Counted from the first letter of the stretch, positions 20,786-33,801 are shown. The stretch is DNA of 34,006 nucleotides from Micractinium sp. NFX-FRZ (GCA_029339195.1 JAPTJF010000578.1:1-34006); one strand, 5' to 3'. Notes: generated by a model not told the origin, from the letters alone. A program made the numbers and translations.

Positions 20786-20790
20786 TTACA
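20786..20790 (-). terminator. TGTAA polyadenylation signal
   Basis: The minus strand reads TGTAA 143 bases past the stop codon of the gene ending at 20933, a normal spacing for green-algal genes. A second TGTAA follows at 20758-20754. Confidence 0.45.
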
Positions 20791-20932
20791 GGGCTGCTAT
20801 CTGATTGGGACATCCTTGATCACCTGTGGGGTGCCCCCACCATCCAGCCCCCAAAACAGGTGGTGCATGCGCCACGTCTGCGCCGCCGCCGCTCAGCGGC
20901 GCTCGCCGCTGCCTCACGTGCAAGCCCCCGCC

Positions 20933-22497
20933 TCACTTCTTGCTGTAATTCTTCTTGTAGCTGGTCGCAGCATTGCTGCACTTCTTGGAGTAGTACTTGC
21001 CCAGCTCGCTTGCATCCTGTTTGCGTGGCGAGCGGCTGCGCTGCTTGTGCCCGCCAGGCTTGTAACCCCTCCTGCTGCTGCTGGCCTGCACATTGAGGGC
21101 AGGTTGGCGCAGGCAATCTGCCACAATTGGGGAGCCAAGCCAACACGCTACATCCTTGGCTCCCAGTGCAGTGTCTGCAACACGTCGAGGTGGTGGGCTG
21201 GCATGGCAGCCCATCGCACCGGCAGCATCAGATGCCTACATCTCTTTCGCCCAGCCACGTGCACTTTGATAGAAACGCCACGCCCTCCCACTCGACACCC
21301 ACCCACCGTGGGCTCCTCCTCCCCGCAGGTCACCGCCTCCTCAGCATCCTCTGTCTCTGCGTGCTGGGCCACCTGGGCCATATGGAAAGTGGGGGTAGAC
21401 ACGGAGAGTGGAAGGGTCAGCCAGTGAGGGACATGACCAGGCAGGGGGTCAGCCTTCCCAGCCGGCAGCAACAGCAAGGCACAGTTCCATGGCAGACGTG
21501 CCCACAGGGCCAGTGCGGGGCATGAGGCCGGCACCGCGCATCCGGCGGAGCGTGCAGCGCTGGGGTCTGACAGCGCACCGCGGCATCAAAGTCGGCGGAC
21601 GGGCACTCTGTCGTGCAGCGTGAGCGCACTGGCTGCGAGCAGCTGGCGCCGGGGGCCTCCACACTCTCCAGGCCCTCCGTTGGCCGGTCAAACAGTGTGT
21701 CCGCCTGCCAGAGCGGCTCGTTTGCGGCAGCCTGCGCGATTTGGAACTGCGGCGGGGGCAATGCAGTGGGCAGGCACATTCTGGGGGTGTGCTGCTAGGG
21801 TGAGAGTCACTCCCAGGCACGGTGCTGGGCTGGATGAGAGGATGCAAGAGCGGTCCCACCGGCCGCCGCCTCCCTTACCGTGGGCTTGGGCAGCGCCGCC
21901 GGTGTCGCCACCAGCGTGCTCTGGCTTGGGGTGCCCTGCAAGTGATGCAGTGAGGGTTACACATGTGTGCTGGGTGCTGCTGAACGGGGGTATCATTTGT
22001 GGCCTGCGGTGCAAGATGAGCGCCATCAACATGCGTTCTAGGGGGTGCACAGGCGCCGCCATCCGAGAGATGCAGTTGATGCAGCAGGCCAAGGACTCCT
22101 GGCAAGAGCCGCCCTCCCGCCCCTCCACCCCCGCCACACCTGCCCAGCGCCAGTGCACTGCGAGTTGTGGGTGGCAGGTGACGATGACTGCTTGCTGCGC
22201 CCCTTGCCTATTGATATCAGCTTGTAAAGGAACTGCACAGGGTCAGAAAGCGCACAAGGGTCAACGAGTGAGGTGCGCTGCCCAATTGAGGGGCGCGGGC
22301 ACCAAGAGGCGCGCGCCGCCAACGGCAGCACTGGCGGCTGCGGTGCGGGCCCTACGGCTGCCGCCGCCCTGCCAGGGAGCCGCAAATGTCGTCGACACGA
22401 AATCTGAGATAATTGAAGGCCGGCCGCAACCAACTGCCCGCCCAATTGATGTGGAACCGCCGAACTTGCCAGCACTTGCCTTGGAGGCGGCGCCCAT
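20933..22497 (-). CDS. Unrecognised protein with Lys/Tyr-rich basic tail
   Basis: Six exons can be joined, all at phase 0: 22497-22303, 22232-22140, 21935-21879, 21746-21579, 21372-21307 and 21085-20933, giving 243 residues. The middle exons are natural-looking, for example FQIAQAAANEPLWQADTLFD and an acidic VAQHAETEDAEEA. The last exon is strongly basic, contains HKQRSRSPRKQ, and ends TSYKKNYSKK and stop, suggesting a nuclear or nucleic-acid-binding protein. I recognise no domain. Cysteines cluster around SRCTTEC but form no clear finger. Exon 1 and the end of exon 5 (21307 or 21334) are the weakest choices. A TGTAA signal follows 143 bases downstream, which supports the strand and 3' end. 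Confidence 0.45.
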
Positions 22498-23473
22498 GGT
22501 GTCACACGCCTCGCCACACAACAGAAGCCGACGTTCAGCTGGGGTGACCCGAGGATGTCGTTCGGGGCGAGGATGGCTCCACTGTCGGTGCAGTTCAAAG
22601 TGGCAAGGGCGGGATGTCAAGTGCAAATTGACGAGATGGCGCTTGAAAGCATTCAGTTGGTGGGCCTGCCCGCCCTGCCAGCGCCAGCAACTGCCAGCTC
22701 AGCGGGCGCCGCTAACTGCCAACCGGCGACGCGGGCAGAGAGCACCCCTCCCTGCCGGCCTTAACGCATGTGATGTTACTTCGACTGCCGACCGATGAAC
22801 ATGGAAACAGGTTCAAGTTGAATCGGCGTGGCACGTGCTGCACCGTGCGCTCAACCGATGCAAGGCCGTGGCGGGGCTGCATTGTTGGTACATGCACAGC
22901 AGCGCTGCGGGACAGGTTTTGTTGAGGCCGAAGCTGCTACCCGGTGGGCACGTTTGGTTTGAGCTGCGGCCTGCACCGCATGCGAATCATGGACTGTCCA
23001 CGACACAGCGAACGCTTGGCGACCACAACTGCTGGGTGCTGGGTGCTAAGTGTTGGGTGCTGGGTGCTGGGGATTGGACGGCAATGTCAGTGCCACATGC
23101 GTGACTGGCATTGCAGTCATTGTATATGACTTATCCAAAGGTCGTATCCCGTTTGGGGATCCGGCAGGCTGCTGCAGGACGGACGCCCCGGCTGTACCCG
23201 CGGGATCGATACAACTTGAGGCAGTGGCATTTGTTATGTTACGCCAGCTATCAGCTACCACCCACATATCTGGCCTCTGCATGGATAGTGGGTGTCATGA
23301 GCCGCTGGCCAGGTGTGCAGCGCACCCACAGCCGTGCACCCACATTGTGCAAGGCGCCCCCCACGGGCGCTGCCGCTGTTTTGTGCGCTGCGCCGCCGCC
23401 GGGCCAGGAATGGTGCGCTTCTTGTTTGTCCCATAGTCTCACTTGCGGATCGAGTGGTACCTATCAGGCCATC
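22498..23473. promoter_or_regulatory. Divergent intergenic region
   Basis: The flanking genes point away from each other, so promoters and leaders of both are expected here. The frames present are short and have no splice partners. A 7-base tandem repeat lies near 23033-23075. Confidence 0.4.
23033..23075. repeat. GGGTGCT tandem repeat
   Basis: The heptamer GGGTGCT or a one-base variant (AAGTGTT) occurs about six times in a row. Confidence 0.8.
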
Positions 23474-26400
23474 ATGGAGGCCGCTGCAGCCCCGGCAGCG
23501 ACGGTGCGCCCGGGCGGAGTTGCGCGGCGCCCTACCTCGCCTCGCCTGCCAGTTCGGCCCGCCAGATGGCGCCTGCGCACCAGCAGCTGAGCTGTGTGGC
23601 GCGCCCCTGCCCCCGCCAACCTGCCTGTGCAGCCGACGTCTCGCCCCCGCCACCAGGCGCCCACGGTGTCCCTCCCACCCCCTGCGCAGGTCAGCTCCAT
23701 CGGCCCGCTGCCGGTCAAACCCTGGTCCGACGTGCAGCAGTGCGCGACCAAGTTCTGCACAGACAACAAGGTGCCAGACAGCGAGATGGTGACGCACCCG
23801 CGCACCGGCCTGACGGGCAAGGTTGCCGGCGAGGGCGGCTTTGGCGCGGTGTACAAGGGTGAGCAGGGAGCGGCGGGTGAGCCGGCAATGCTGCCTCTTT
23901 GTGCATGGGCGCTGAAGTTGGTGTGCCCAAGAAACCGGGTGGGATGCAAGGCGCTGTGTGAGAAGCTTGGCTCTGCAGTGCACCGAGCATGGTTGTATTG
24001 CACCCAAGTGACGTTTCCTCTTTCAGCTGCTGACGTCTCAAACCCCACCCGCCTTGCATCCCCCTGCAGGCCGGGACGGCTCTGACAAGTACATCGCCAT
24101 GAAGATCTTCAACAAGGCGGCGGAGGGGAAGGACGAGGTGATGGCGCTGACGGGCTCTGCCATGGCGGTGGTGCACAAGGTGGCTGCCCGCCCGCTGTGG
24201 ACGGCTTTTGGCCCCAAAGGGACGCTGGCGGTGGCCTTCGAGCTCAAGCAGGGCACGCTGGCAGACTGGATGGACAGGTGCGGGCGGGCGCGTAGCAGAG
24301 CCGGGCTGCTGGGTGCTGCACCTTGCACCTGCAAAGTAGCACGTGCAGGCAGGCGTGGCAGAGAGGAGCTGGCATAGCGGGGCAGGGCACGGCCTCGCGA
24401 AGCGCGGTGTGCTGAGGTGCAATGCACGACAGGCTGGATGAGGGAGGGCGTGGGCGGGTGTGGTGTCTGCCCCGGCATCCTGTGGGCATTGCAGGCTGGG
24501 CATGCACCGCCCCGGGGCTCTGTTGCCAATGGAATGACTGGCAGGACTTCTGGTACGCTGCCCAACACATGCCTTACCATGTCCCCCCACATCCATGCAT
24601 TGCAGCATCAATGCAGGCGCCCAGCGGCTCGGCATGCAGCCACTGCAAATCATCCTCTGCCTGCTGGAGCTGCTGGGCGAGTTGAACATGGAGGGGCACC
24701 GCGCGCACGCTGACATGAACGGTGCGCACGCTGCTGGTGGTGGGGGCCAAGACACGCTGCTGCCAGGAGCTGCCCGCTAATGCCTGTTGTGGGACCCCGT
24801 AGCATCCCAGATATTGCCGCTGCGTAGCTGATGGGCCAGGGTGAGGGCGTGAGGACGAGGCGGCTTGAGTCGCCCACTGGCGTGCCAGTGCTGCCCGTTT
24901 GCTTGTTGTACGGTGCGCCACCAGGCCTTCCCTATCCTGCCCACCTGTCTTTTTCATGATGTCTCTCATGCACACTTGTTCCCGCGGCCTTCTCTTCACG
25001 CTATGTAACAGCAGAGCCGCTGATCCTGGCACGGACCAGGAGTGGTTCCACTGCTTTCTGGAGACACGGTCATTGGGTTTAGTTGCTCATTCCCCTCCCT
25101 CCGCCTCCAATTCCCACTCCTATTCCCACCCCTCCGCCCCGCATGCGCAGCCGGCAATGTGGCGGTGTCGTTCACGCGGGAGGGCATGGAGGTGCGGCTG
25201 CTGGACATGGGGCTCTCGCTCAGGCTGAAGCTGCTGCAGCTGCCGCCTGAGGAGCTGGCGAGCCGCACACCTGAGGAGCTCAACCTGCTCAGGGCGGCGC
25301 GCATCGACAGGTGGGATGGCTCGATGGCTCCGGGGCAGAGGAAAGCGGCAGCGTGGCGGGTGTGGTAAGGGTGTGGCATGCAGATGATGGGTGCGGCCAC
25401 TGGATCGTGGAGGGATGCAGGCAGGGCGATGCGCATGGAACGAGATGCAGGGCGGCCCAGCGGGCAGGGAGTGTGGGAGCGGATCTGTGTGCAGGTCTGG
25501 ACGATCGCGTCTTTGCTGAATTCAGACCGCAGCAGGCATGCCAGCGCCAGTGTGCAGCGCAGCGCCCGTTGGGGCCACAGCAGCTGGCGCTGCGACACCA
25601 TTGGTGGCCAGCACTGCCCTGCTCTCCTCCCATCGCCTCATTTCCCGCCTCCCCCCGCCCCCCCCCGTATGTGAGCAGCCCCTTTGGCAGCAAGACGAGC
25701 ATCGCACCCGAGGCCTTTGTAGAAGGGACGGTGGGGGCGCTGTACGACATGTATGGCGCATGCAACCTGAGCCTGGCCATGCTGCTGGGGCCGGCCATGA
25801 TGGATGGTGGGTGCGGACGCGGTGGGGAAAGGGGGGCTGCCTGGCTGGTATGGTGGCTGTGGCAGGCGTGGTGGATGAGGTGGCGGGGGCAGTGAGCACT
25901 CTGGGGGTGGTGGTAGGGTGGGTTGGCCGGGGAGGGGCAGGCAGGGCATGCAATGGCACAGGCAGGCCTGGTTGTGGGCAGGAAGCAAAGGCTTCAAGTC
26001 GTGTCCCTCGCCACACTCCACCTGCCACGCACTCCAATCCTGTCAGCTGAGCCCTTACCCAAGTCCCCTTGTCGCCCTGCTGCGCCATGCAGTCCCCATG
26101 CCCGGAGTGCTGCAGGGCGCGCTGCTGCGCAGCGCGTTTGTCTCCCGCTACCTGCATGGCAATGAGGAGGAGGAGGTGCTGGGGGGCTGGGCAAAGGATG
26201 TGCTGGACCTGCCGCGCAAGGCAAGTGCCAGCTGAGCTTGCTGAGATGGGAGGGCGGGCAGTTGGGCGGCGGCCGGCCTGGCCAGCTGGCTTCCTGTGGG
26301 TGCACAGTAGTTGCAGCACACGTCCACGCCGCCATCAGTTGTGCACGCCGGAATGCCTGCCTGCCTGACTGCCTGCCTACTTCGCTCCCCGCCCTCTGTA

Positions 26401-29400
26401 CACAACGTGCCAATCCGGCTGATGAGTTCCCCTCCCTGGCCCCGTGTTGTCTTGTTCTGACGCCCTGCCCCGCTTGCGTCTGGTGCTGCAGTGCGCTGAC
26501 CTGCTGGCGCTGGTGCTGGCCGCGGGCCAGTCGGCCAACCCAAGGCAGCGGCCAAGCTACAAGGATCTGGCGCCGCTGGTGCTGGTGGCCCTGTGGTCGG
26601 CCAGCGTGAGGTGCGACATGTCGGCGGAGCTCAAGGTAGGTTGCCCTGATTGAGGGGTGGGGCTGTGTGTTTTGGTGAGGTTGCTGGAGGGCGTGCATGG
26701 GCATGTGCTTGCGAGGAGCTGAGCTTGTGATGTGAGCGTAGAAAGAAGATGAGCAGTAGAATGGTGCCCTGCAAGGGGTTGGCAACAGTCCAGCACAAGG
26801 CCGGTGCAGCGGGGCGTGGATGGGTAGGGTGAGGAGATGCGTGGTTGCTCACCATACGTCTGCCTGCCTTGCACAGTTACAAAACCTGCCTGCGTGTCTA
26901 CCTCCTTGCTTGCCTGACTGTCCCAGCAGCATGCAGCAAGGCCTGACACTTTGGGGTGCTATGGGTTCCGCACGGGTGCAGGGGGGCGCGGCGAATACGG
27001 CGCACGAGTACTTTGACAGCCTGTTTACGCTGACCATGATTCGCAGCATGAACCCGGTGAGTGGGCATTTGTGATTTAGTGTGCTTGCATGTGCATGGCT
27101 GGGCCGGGCGGGGACACTGGGCAATCAGGTGCTTATTTGAGCGGCCGGTAGGCAGGCGGGCATGCAAGCAAGTGTGCAGGCAGCAGCAGCAGCGGCAGGA
27201 CATGCGGCGCGAAAGGGAGGCAAGCTGCCAGATGCAGGTTGATGCAGGCTGACAGGCGTCTGTTTGTGCTGGCAACTATGTGGTCACACAGCTGCTTGAA
27301 AGCACATCCTTACTGCCAGCAGTCACCGCTACTCCTCAGTATGGGCCCCGCTCCTCCCCCTCGCCAAGCCCTGCCCCAGGTGCTGAGCAAGCTGTCATCC
27401 GAGGAGCGGCGGGCTGTGCATGCGCTGGCAGTGCTCGCACAGCGGCAGCGGCAGAGTCTGGAGGCCAGGGTGGTGGGCATACTGGGCGCCCGCTGCAGCT
27501 GGGCAGGCACAACTGGCGGCGAGGAGGAGCTGGATGAGGGCGGCGGCTCGCCCCGCAAGAAGCAGCGCATGGCGGCGGGGTCGCAGGGCTTTCCACTCAC
27601 CAACCTGGATTACAGGGACATCGCGTCTGGGCTGGTGCAGAGCGTGCTGGGGGCCCAGAGGCAAGCTGGGCGGGCACACGTACCATATTGCCTCCTGCCC
27701 CGCTGACTCTGTGCCTCTCAAGTGAGCCACTGCTTTGGGTTGTGCCACAAGCCCCTCCGCTGTGTGCTGACCACTCTCGCCAATGAAGCCATGCCCTCCC
27801 CTCGCCGACTGCCCTGCAGCCCGCTGGCTCGCCTGCTGCCCACGCTGCGAGCCCACAGCGGCGCAAGCACCGAGGAGCGGGTGGCGGAAGTGTTCAGGTG
27901 GGTGCCTGGGACGCCCCGCATCTGATGAGTGCAGCCTGCAGCGCAGCGGGCCCCCACCATTGCATGCTGCGCTGCTGGCCAGCAGGCACCGCGCCTGTGT
28001 TCCCGGGACACACCCCTTCCCCTTGGTCTCCACTTTCTGCAGCATGCTGACGACGGCGGACCAAGAGGCGGCATCACAGCAGCCACAGCCGGCGGGTTAC
28101 CTGTACGAAAACGTGCTGGCAACGGTGCGCTGTGCGCTGTGCTGCATCGGTGGAGCCTGGGGATGGTGTGGGCTTTGCCAGCTGCCTGATGTCAGAACGG
28201 AGCCCACCCACCCAAACCGTAGACCTGCTGCTGACAGCACATGTTACTGGACCCCCGTCGGCTCGCCACCCCCCACATGCCTTTCTTTCAAGCAGCTCCC
28301 TCCTGCCATGGGAACCCCACCGCCGCCACGCCCTGCAGGTCAAGGCCGACCGCTCCCCCTGGCCCAGCATGCACAGCTGGCGCCCCAACCTGCAGCTGTG
28401 CGACCTGATGCGGCTGCAGCAGAAGGAGGTGGATGGGGACAAGGTGCGCACTGCAGCAGCCAGGGCGAAGTCAGGGCTCCTGCCTGGTGGCACGGTTCAG
28501 GGATGGCCTGCCTGAACCCTACTTTTGAAACCAGTCCGCCGGCGTGCAGACAAGCGCGTGCTTGGACAGGCGAGGCAGGCAGACAGGGCGGGTGGCAGGC
28601 AGGCAGGGTGCGCTGGGTCTGTGTGCACTCACAGTTCGGCGGGATGGCAGCATGAGACAAGGCAGTTGACGACCCCTGGAAGCCAGCACACCTTCCAGCA
28701 CGGCAGCTCCGGCGCCTCGTGCCCCACCCACCAAACTGACTCCCGCCCCCGGCTGCCGCCGCACTTGCAGATGGTGGGGTCCGCTGTGCACGGCGTGGTG
28801 TGCCTGCTGAGCAGCATTGGAGCGGGTCGCTGGCTGCCGCTGCAGCAGGGTGCGCTGGGGTGCTGCTGGCACTGCTTGAGCTGGGGTGGAAGGTTGAGTG
28901 GATGAGGGCGGGTGAAGGGTTTTGCTGGCATGTTGTCTGCTGGCCAGCCCCCCTTTCAAGGGGGCTTCCTTTCACGCCCGCGGCAGCTGCCAGCAACCCG
29001 CCTGGGGGTGTCTGCTGCCATCTGCCCGGCGCTGCTGCTCTTTTTTGTTATCAAGCTTGGTCTTGAGTGCAGGACAGCTGCAAGGCCTACACTTTCTAAG
29101 ACTAGCAGATGCACTCTGTAATGCCGCTTTGCACGTCTTCACTGCTGCTGTCTCCGCCTGTGGTGCAGGCGACCTATGCGACTGGTTCATGGACGACGCG
29201 GTGCTGCCAGTGCTGTGGTTCTCCTCTGGCCTGGGCCACCCTCTGGACGACCTGCCCACCCCGCTGTGCTACCAGCTGGCAGAGGAGGCGATGGACGTCA
29301 GCAACCTGGTGCAGCGGTGGGTTGGGGTGAGGCGGGGGTGAGCGTTCAAGGTGGGCGGCAGCCTGGTCATAGGTTTGCATACGTCTTGATTACGTGCAGG

Positions 29401-32400
29401 TCAGGTTCCCTTAGGGCCGAATTGGGGCCTGGGCCGGCGGACACGGTGCTCCAGCACAATGCCTGCGCAGGGGTAGTGTCAGGCCACCGCTCCGTGGCGA
29501 CCAGGTGTGGGGCACCTCCACATCTTTCGAGTGCGCTGTTCTTGTTGTCGTTGATCTGCTGTCAAAACTGCATCCCTGTCCCACTCATGACCGCTTCCGT
29601 TGCTGCGACCCAGCTTGCATGGATGTGACTTGCTGGCTGAAAGCCCGCTGGCAAGTCGAGCAATGAAGCCCACCGGCACCCATCCTGCCCACCACCCTCT
29701 GGTTGCCCACCACCCCTCTGGCTGCAGGGCCAACCCGCAGGTGGCGCTGCACGTGCTCACCCTGCTGCACCACCCCGAGTACACGCTGCTGCCGCTGCTG
29801 GCCTTCCCCACCACGCTGCTGAAGCAGGACAGGGGCACCTTCCAGCCCTCCAAGTGGGTGGGCGGGCGGCGAGGCTGTTGGGCTTGCATGCAGCGGCTGC
29901 AGTGCAACTCGTTGCAGGCTTCAAGCTTGCGTGGCAGGACGAGTCGCTGCCAGCCTGCCATCAACTGCTTCGTTCTGTGCTTTTGCCGTGCACTGCCCGC
30001 CGCAGGTCGCAGCTGGGCCGCATGCTGAGCACGATGCGGCGGGCGCTGTCCAGCAAGTCGCTGAACGCAGCCGAGGGGATGGCGCTGTTCGTGGTCCTGG
30101 CCTCCACGCGGATTGTGTACGACCAGCTGGTGCGCCTGGCCGCCGACAAAGAGGTAAGGGTGTGACCGGGGTCCAGGGATGAGAGCCGTGTCAAATGGGA
30201 TGAGGGCCGTTGTCTTGTGAGCATGACCCTGGCGCACATCTGGGCTGCATGGCTCGACTGTTCGTGCACAACAGCGTGCTCCCCAGGGTTCCTGCTCATT
30301 CTGCATGCAATACTGTGCACCATAACTTGTTGACCCTGGTGCTTCCCTCCCACCCTGCATTCATCCCTCCTCTCCATTCATTCCTGCCACCATCGCAGCT
30401 GGCGGCCTATCCCAGGCTGCTCAGAGACCTGCGGCGGAAGGCAGAGGCGATGCTGATGGGGGGCAGCCGCACCGCCAGCAATGTGCAGGTGGCAGCGCTG
30501 CTGTCGCTGCTGGTGTCAGAGTGCACTGCGCTGCTGCCCGAGTATGCGCAGCGGGCGGGCCAGCGGGTGGGGGGCAGCAGTGGTGGCGCACAGCAGGCAG
30601 GCCACCTGGCGGGCGGCAGCGGCGGCGGCGGCAGCAGTGGTGCACCAGAGCAAGAGCCTGCAGCGCAGGTAAGGCCTGCTGCTCCGCGGGTGCACGTTCT
30701 TGAGTGGTGGTTTGAGATCAGGGCCCACCCCAGTCGCTTCATTGAACAAGCCCCACGCTGCCTCTTGCTCATTCGAAGTGCGGCCTGGGCCCTGTTCCTA
30801 GTGCCACGCACCCAGCACTCTGTGCTGCCACAGCGTCTCCGTGCCCCACACACCTGCTGAGCCCTGTCACGGCATGTCCCCATCCTGTGAATGCCCGCAG
30901 GCAGAGTTGGAGGAGCAGATGGAGCAGCACTTTGCCAAGCTGGCGCTGGCGCGCAAGGTGCCCGCCAGCCTGCAGTCCAAGTCAGTGCCTGCCTCCAGGA
31001 TCAAGGCGGCCCGTGCGCTGGTCACCCTGCCGCAGCGCAAGGTAAGGGGCCGGGTTCATGTGGAGGGGTCGGTGGGATGTGTGCGAGCCCCACCCCTCCA
31101 AAGTCCGGAAGTGAGGGTTGGGCAGCATTGGCGGCAAAGTGGTTGGGTGTGGGCGTGTTGGGGAGGGAAGGCGCACGCTGTGCAGCCAGGTGAGCCCACA
31201 AAGGTGGCTGCCAGTGCCTCGCTGCTCTGGATCTGTCTCATGTGGCTGCTCTGCCCTGGCAACGAACGGCACATCTCTGTGCCCATGGTGCCCCTCCCCG
31301 CAGGAGGATGGCCCGCGCCTGGTCATGGACACATTCGATGTGGGGGAGGCACTCAAGCTGGTGGCTGCGTTCCAGGCTGGGGGCAGGGGCAGCGACATCA
31401 TCCTGGCGGCATGCAGCAGCACCGGCGGCAGCGACGCCATGCTCAGCTGGGCAGGGCTGCCTCGCATGCTGCAGTCCGTGCTGCACGTGCTGGGGGCAGC
31501 AGCGCAGGCCAGTGGCGGCACCCTGCTGGGCACGCTGCGCCACCTGCGTCCCAACCCGCCCGCTCAGGCTGCTGGCCAGCAGGGAGATGACTGCCCGGCA
31601 GCTGCCAGCGCTGCGCGCAACATGCTGCAGCTCATCCTGTCTGACCAGCAGGTGCAGGAGCTGCGCTTTGTTGTGGGCGCCAGCCATGCCGGTGCGGCTC
31701 TGGACAAGCTGCTCGACTTCCTGGAGGCAGTCCTGGAGCAGCAGGAGGCCGAGCGCCAGGTGGGCACGGCGGTATGCTACGGCCCATGCTATGCTTCAGC
31801 CGGTGGTATGCCATGGCCGGTGGGCACGGTGCTACGCTCCAATGTCAGCCAGGGTGTCACCTGTGTGCGCACCCCCAAGCGCTCCAGATTGCCCACGTTT
31901 CGTGTGCCCCTGTCCCCGCAGGCCTCTCCCGTGACGGCGCTGAGCCTGGCTGCTGCCAGCAGCGCCACCAGCAATGAAGCTGAAGAAGCGGGAAGCAGCG
32001 GCGGGGGGCGGGCGGAGTCTCGCTCCCCCTCGCCCTCCAAGCGGACAGCAACCGGCAGGGTGAGTGTATGCGGGTGCGGCTGCCCACTAAAGATGCTCAG
32101 TGGGCAGCCCGCACTCTTGCAGCGCTGGGTGCATGGCACACCTCGCATGCCTGCCCGCCTGGAAGCCTACACACCTTCCCGTGTCAGCTGCCGCATGCCC
32201 AAGCTTGTGTTGGCTCCTGCATGCTGCTGTGCATGATGCAACCCAGTATGTATCCGGCCCGTACCTCGCCCCACACCTGACTCGCACTTGCACCTCGTGG
32301 TGCCGCCCCCCTGCCGCAGGTGTCCGACATGCTGGCTCTGCTGCTGCAGCAGCACGAGCAGGACTGCGCAGCCGACCCCGTGCTCCATGGTGCCTCAGAC

Positions 32401-33801
32401 GTCAAATTCCAGCAGCTAGCGCTCGGCCCCGCTGGCCCCATGAAGGCCTGCCCGGTGGGAGGGCGCAGACGTGCACTGGGATGTTGCAATGCCAGGCAGC
32501 ACAGGGTTTGCGATCGTGTTCTCTAATAGGGTGTGTGTTCCCAATAGCAACCAGTGGTTGTTGGGCCTTCGCTCCTCCAAAGCTTGCATGCCAAACCGCC
32601 TCACTGCCTGCCTGCATTACCCCTTAGCGCTCCCTTCCATGCTTCCTCCTATTTGGGCCGGGCCCGCACTGCTCTATCGCGCAGAAGTTGGTAGCACCGA
32701 CTCCCACGCTTGCATGTTTCCGTGCACTGCAGACGCTTCACGCTGAAGCCTGCCTTGGGGCCCACCCAAGGCTGCAGGGTGGCGCACGTGATAATGCCCA
32801 CTCCCATGCCCCTTCCCACCAGAGCTGTCCCTCCTTAGCGCACCTGTGCCTTCCCTCCCCTCCCGCCGCAGCTGTGGGCACGCTACCAGCGCCTGGTGGC
32901 CAGCCATGCGCCGCAGTACCGCTCCCTGCTGCTGGGGTTGCGCTTTGAGGCGGCTGATGCCCGCCCCATGGACGCACTCAGTGCCGTGTCTGGCGCCGCA
33001 TACGACGCCGTCCTGCTGGGTCGTTCATCCGTCAACATGAGCGTGCTGGTGAGGAAGTGGGGTGGCATGAGTCAGGCGAGACTTAAACTGTGCCTGCATC
33101 GCGCCGCGCTGTCCCTTTATACGAACTAGTCAGCGTCGGTGTGTCAAGGTTAGCCAGCCAACAGCACATGTGGCGCCTGCACAGTGTGCCAGCAGCTGTA
33201 ATGAGCCGGCTGGAGTGTCATGTGGCCCTTGCCTGAACAAACAATGTGCGCCGCCTTGCTCATATTACGGTGCTTTGCACCACGCCCTATGCAGAAGGCA
33301 GCTGTCCGCTGGCAGGTGGCGCGGCACCTGTCGCTGCACCTGGGTGCGCCGCTGGCGCTGGAGCTGGGGCCGCAGGCGGAGCAGCTGGCAGCGGCGGCGG
33401 GCGTGCAGGACGGCGGATTGGACAAGGCGGCTGCGCCTGCTGGCCTGCCCCCGCTGCCGGGGTTGGCTGCCTTCCATCTCTTCCCACGCGGCCGCCAGGC
33501 AGGGCCAGGCAGCGCCTTTGTGGATGCGGACCTGCCAGTGCGCGGCTGGCACTGCTTCTCTGAGCCGGAGAGCGTGGGCGGGGAGGAGATGTGTGTGCGG
33601 GAGGGCGACCTGTGGGCTCTGGCGCGCCGCCTGCAGCACGAGGCCCCCACTCCGGGCGCCTGGTGGCTGCGCATGCTGCAGCAGCTGGAGAGCGGGGGTC
33701 TCGCAGCGCTGGATGAGTTCATCGAGGTGTGCTTCTGGGGCGGTGGACGGCAGGCGGCGGCAGCAGACGCGGCTGCAGGCGTGGTGGCCATGCGGCTGTG
33801 A
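23474..33801 (+). CDS. Atypical protein kinase with long C-terminal helical region
   Basis: Twenty-four exons keep one frame: 23474-23503, 23690-23858, 24070-24277, 24606-24721, 25151-25310, 25679-25806, 26093-26220, 26492-26635, 26937-27056, 27380-27660, 27820-27897, 28043-28124, 28339-28443, 28771-28849, 29169-29316, 29728-29853, 30006-30153, 30399-30668, 30901-31041, 31304-31759, 31922-32059, 32320-32454, 32872-33048 and 33295-33801, giving 1357 residues. The kinase domain spans ~50-360: Gly loop GEGGFG (57-62), K78 in AMK, catalytic loop H170-A-D172 with N177, DMG at 193-195 for DFG, and APE at 237-239. The usual Lys two after the catalytic Asp is Asn. Residues ~362-1357 are Leu/Ala-rich and helix-like, with SPRKKQR at 458-464, a Gly/Gln-rich break near 805-840 and a Ser-rich SPSPSKR near 1075. 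I do not recognise this part. The first 10-codon exon is the least certain. Two introns are GC-AG. The alternative is two genes: a kinase stopping at 26653 and a second gene starting at the ATG at 26931. Confidence 0.72.

Larger units (their letters stand above)
19549..20932. other. Upstream region of the polyamine gene; one candidate ORF
   Basis: The part from 19549 to about 20380 should hold the promoter and 5' UTR of the AdoMetDC-ODC gene. I see no clear TATA box or known element. The distal part contains a candidate frame at 20389-20766 and the 3' flank of the gene that ends at 20933. Confidence 0.45.

Noticed and set aside
29176..29628. 150-codon plus-strand frame inside the kinase gene
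   Set aside because: It runs through an intron and does not match the exon phase; it is a shadow of exon 29169-29316.
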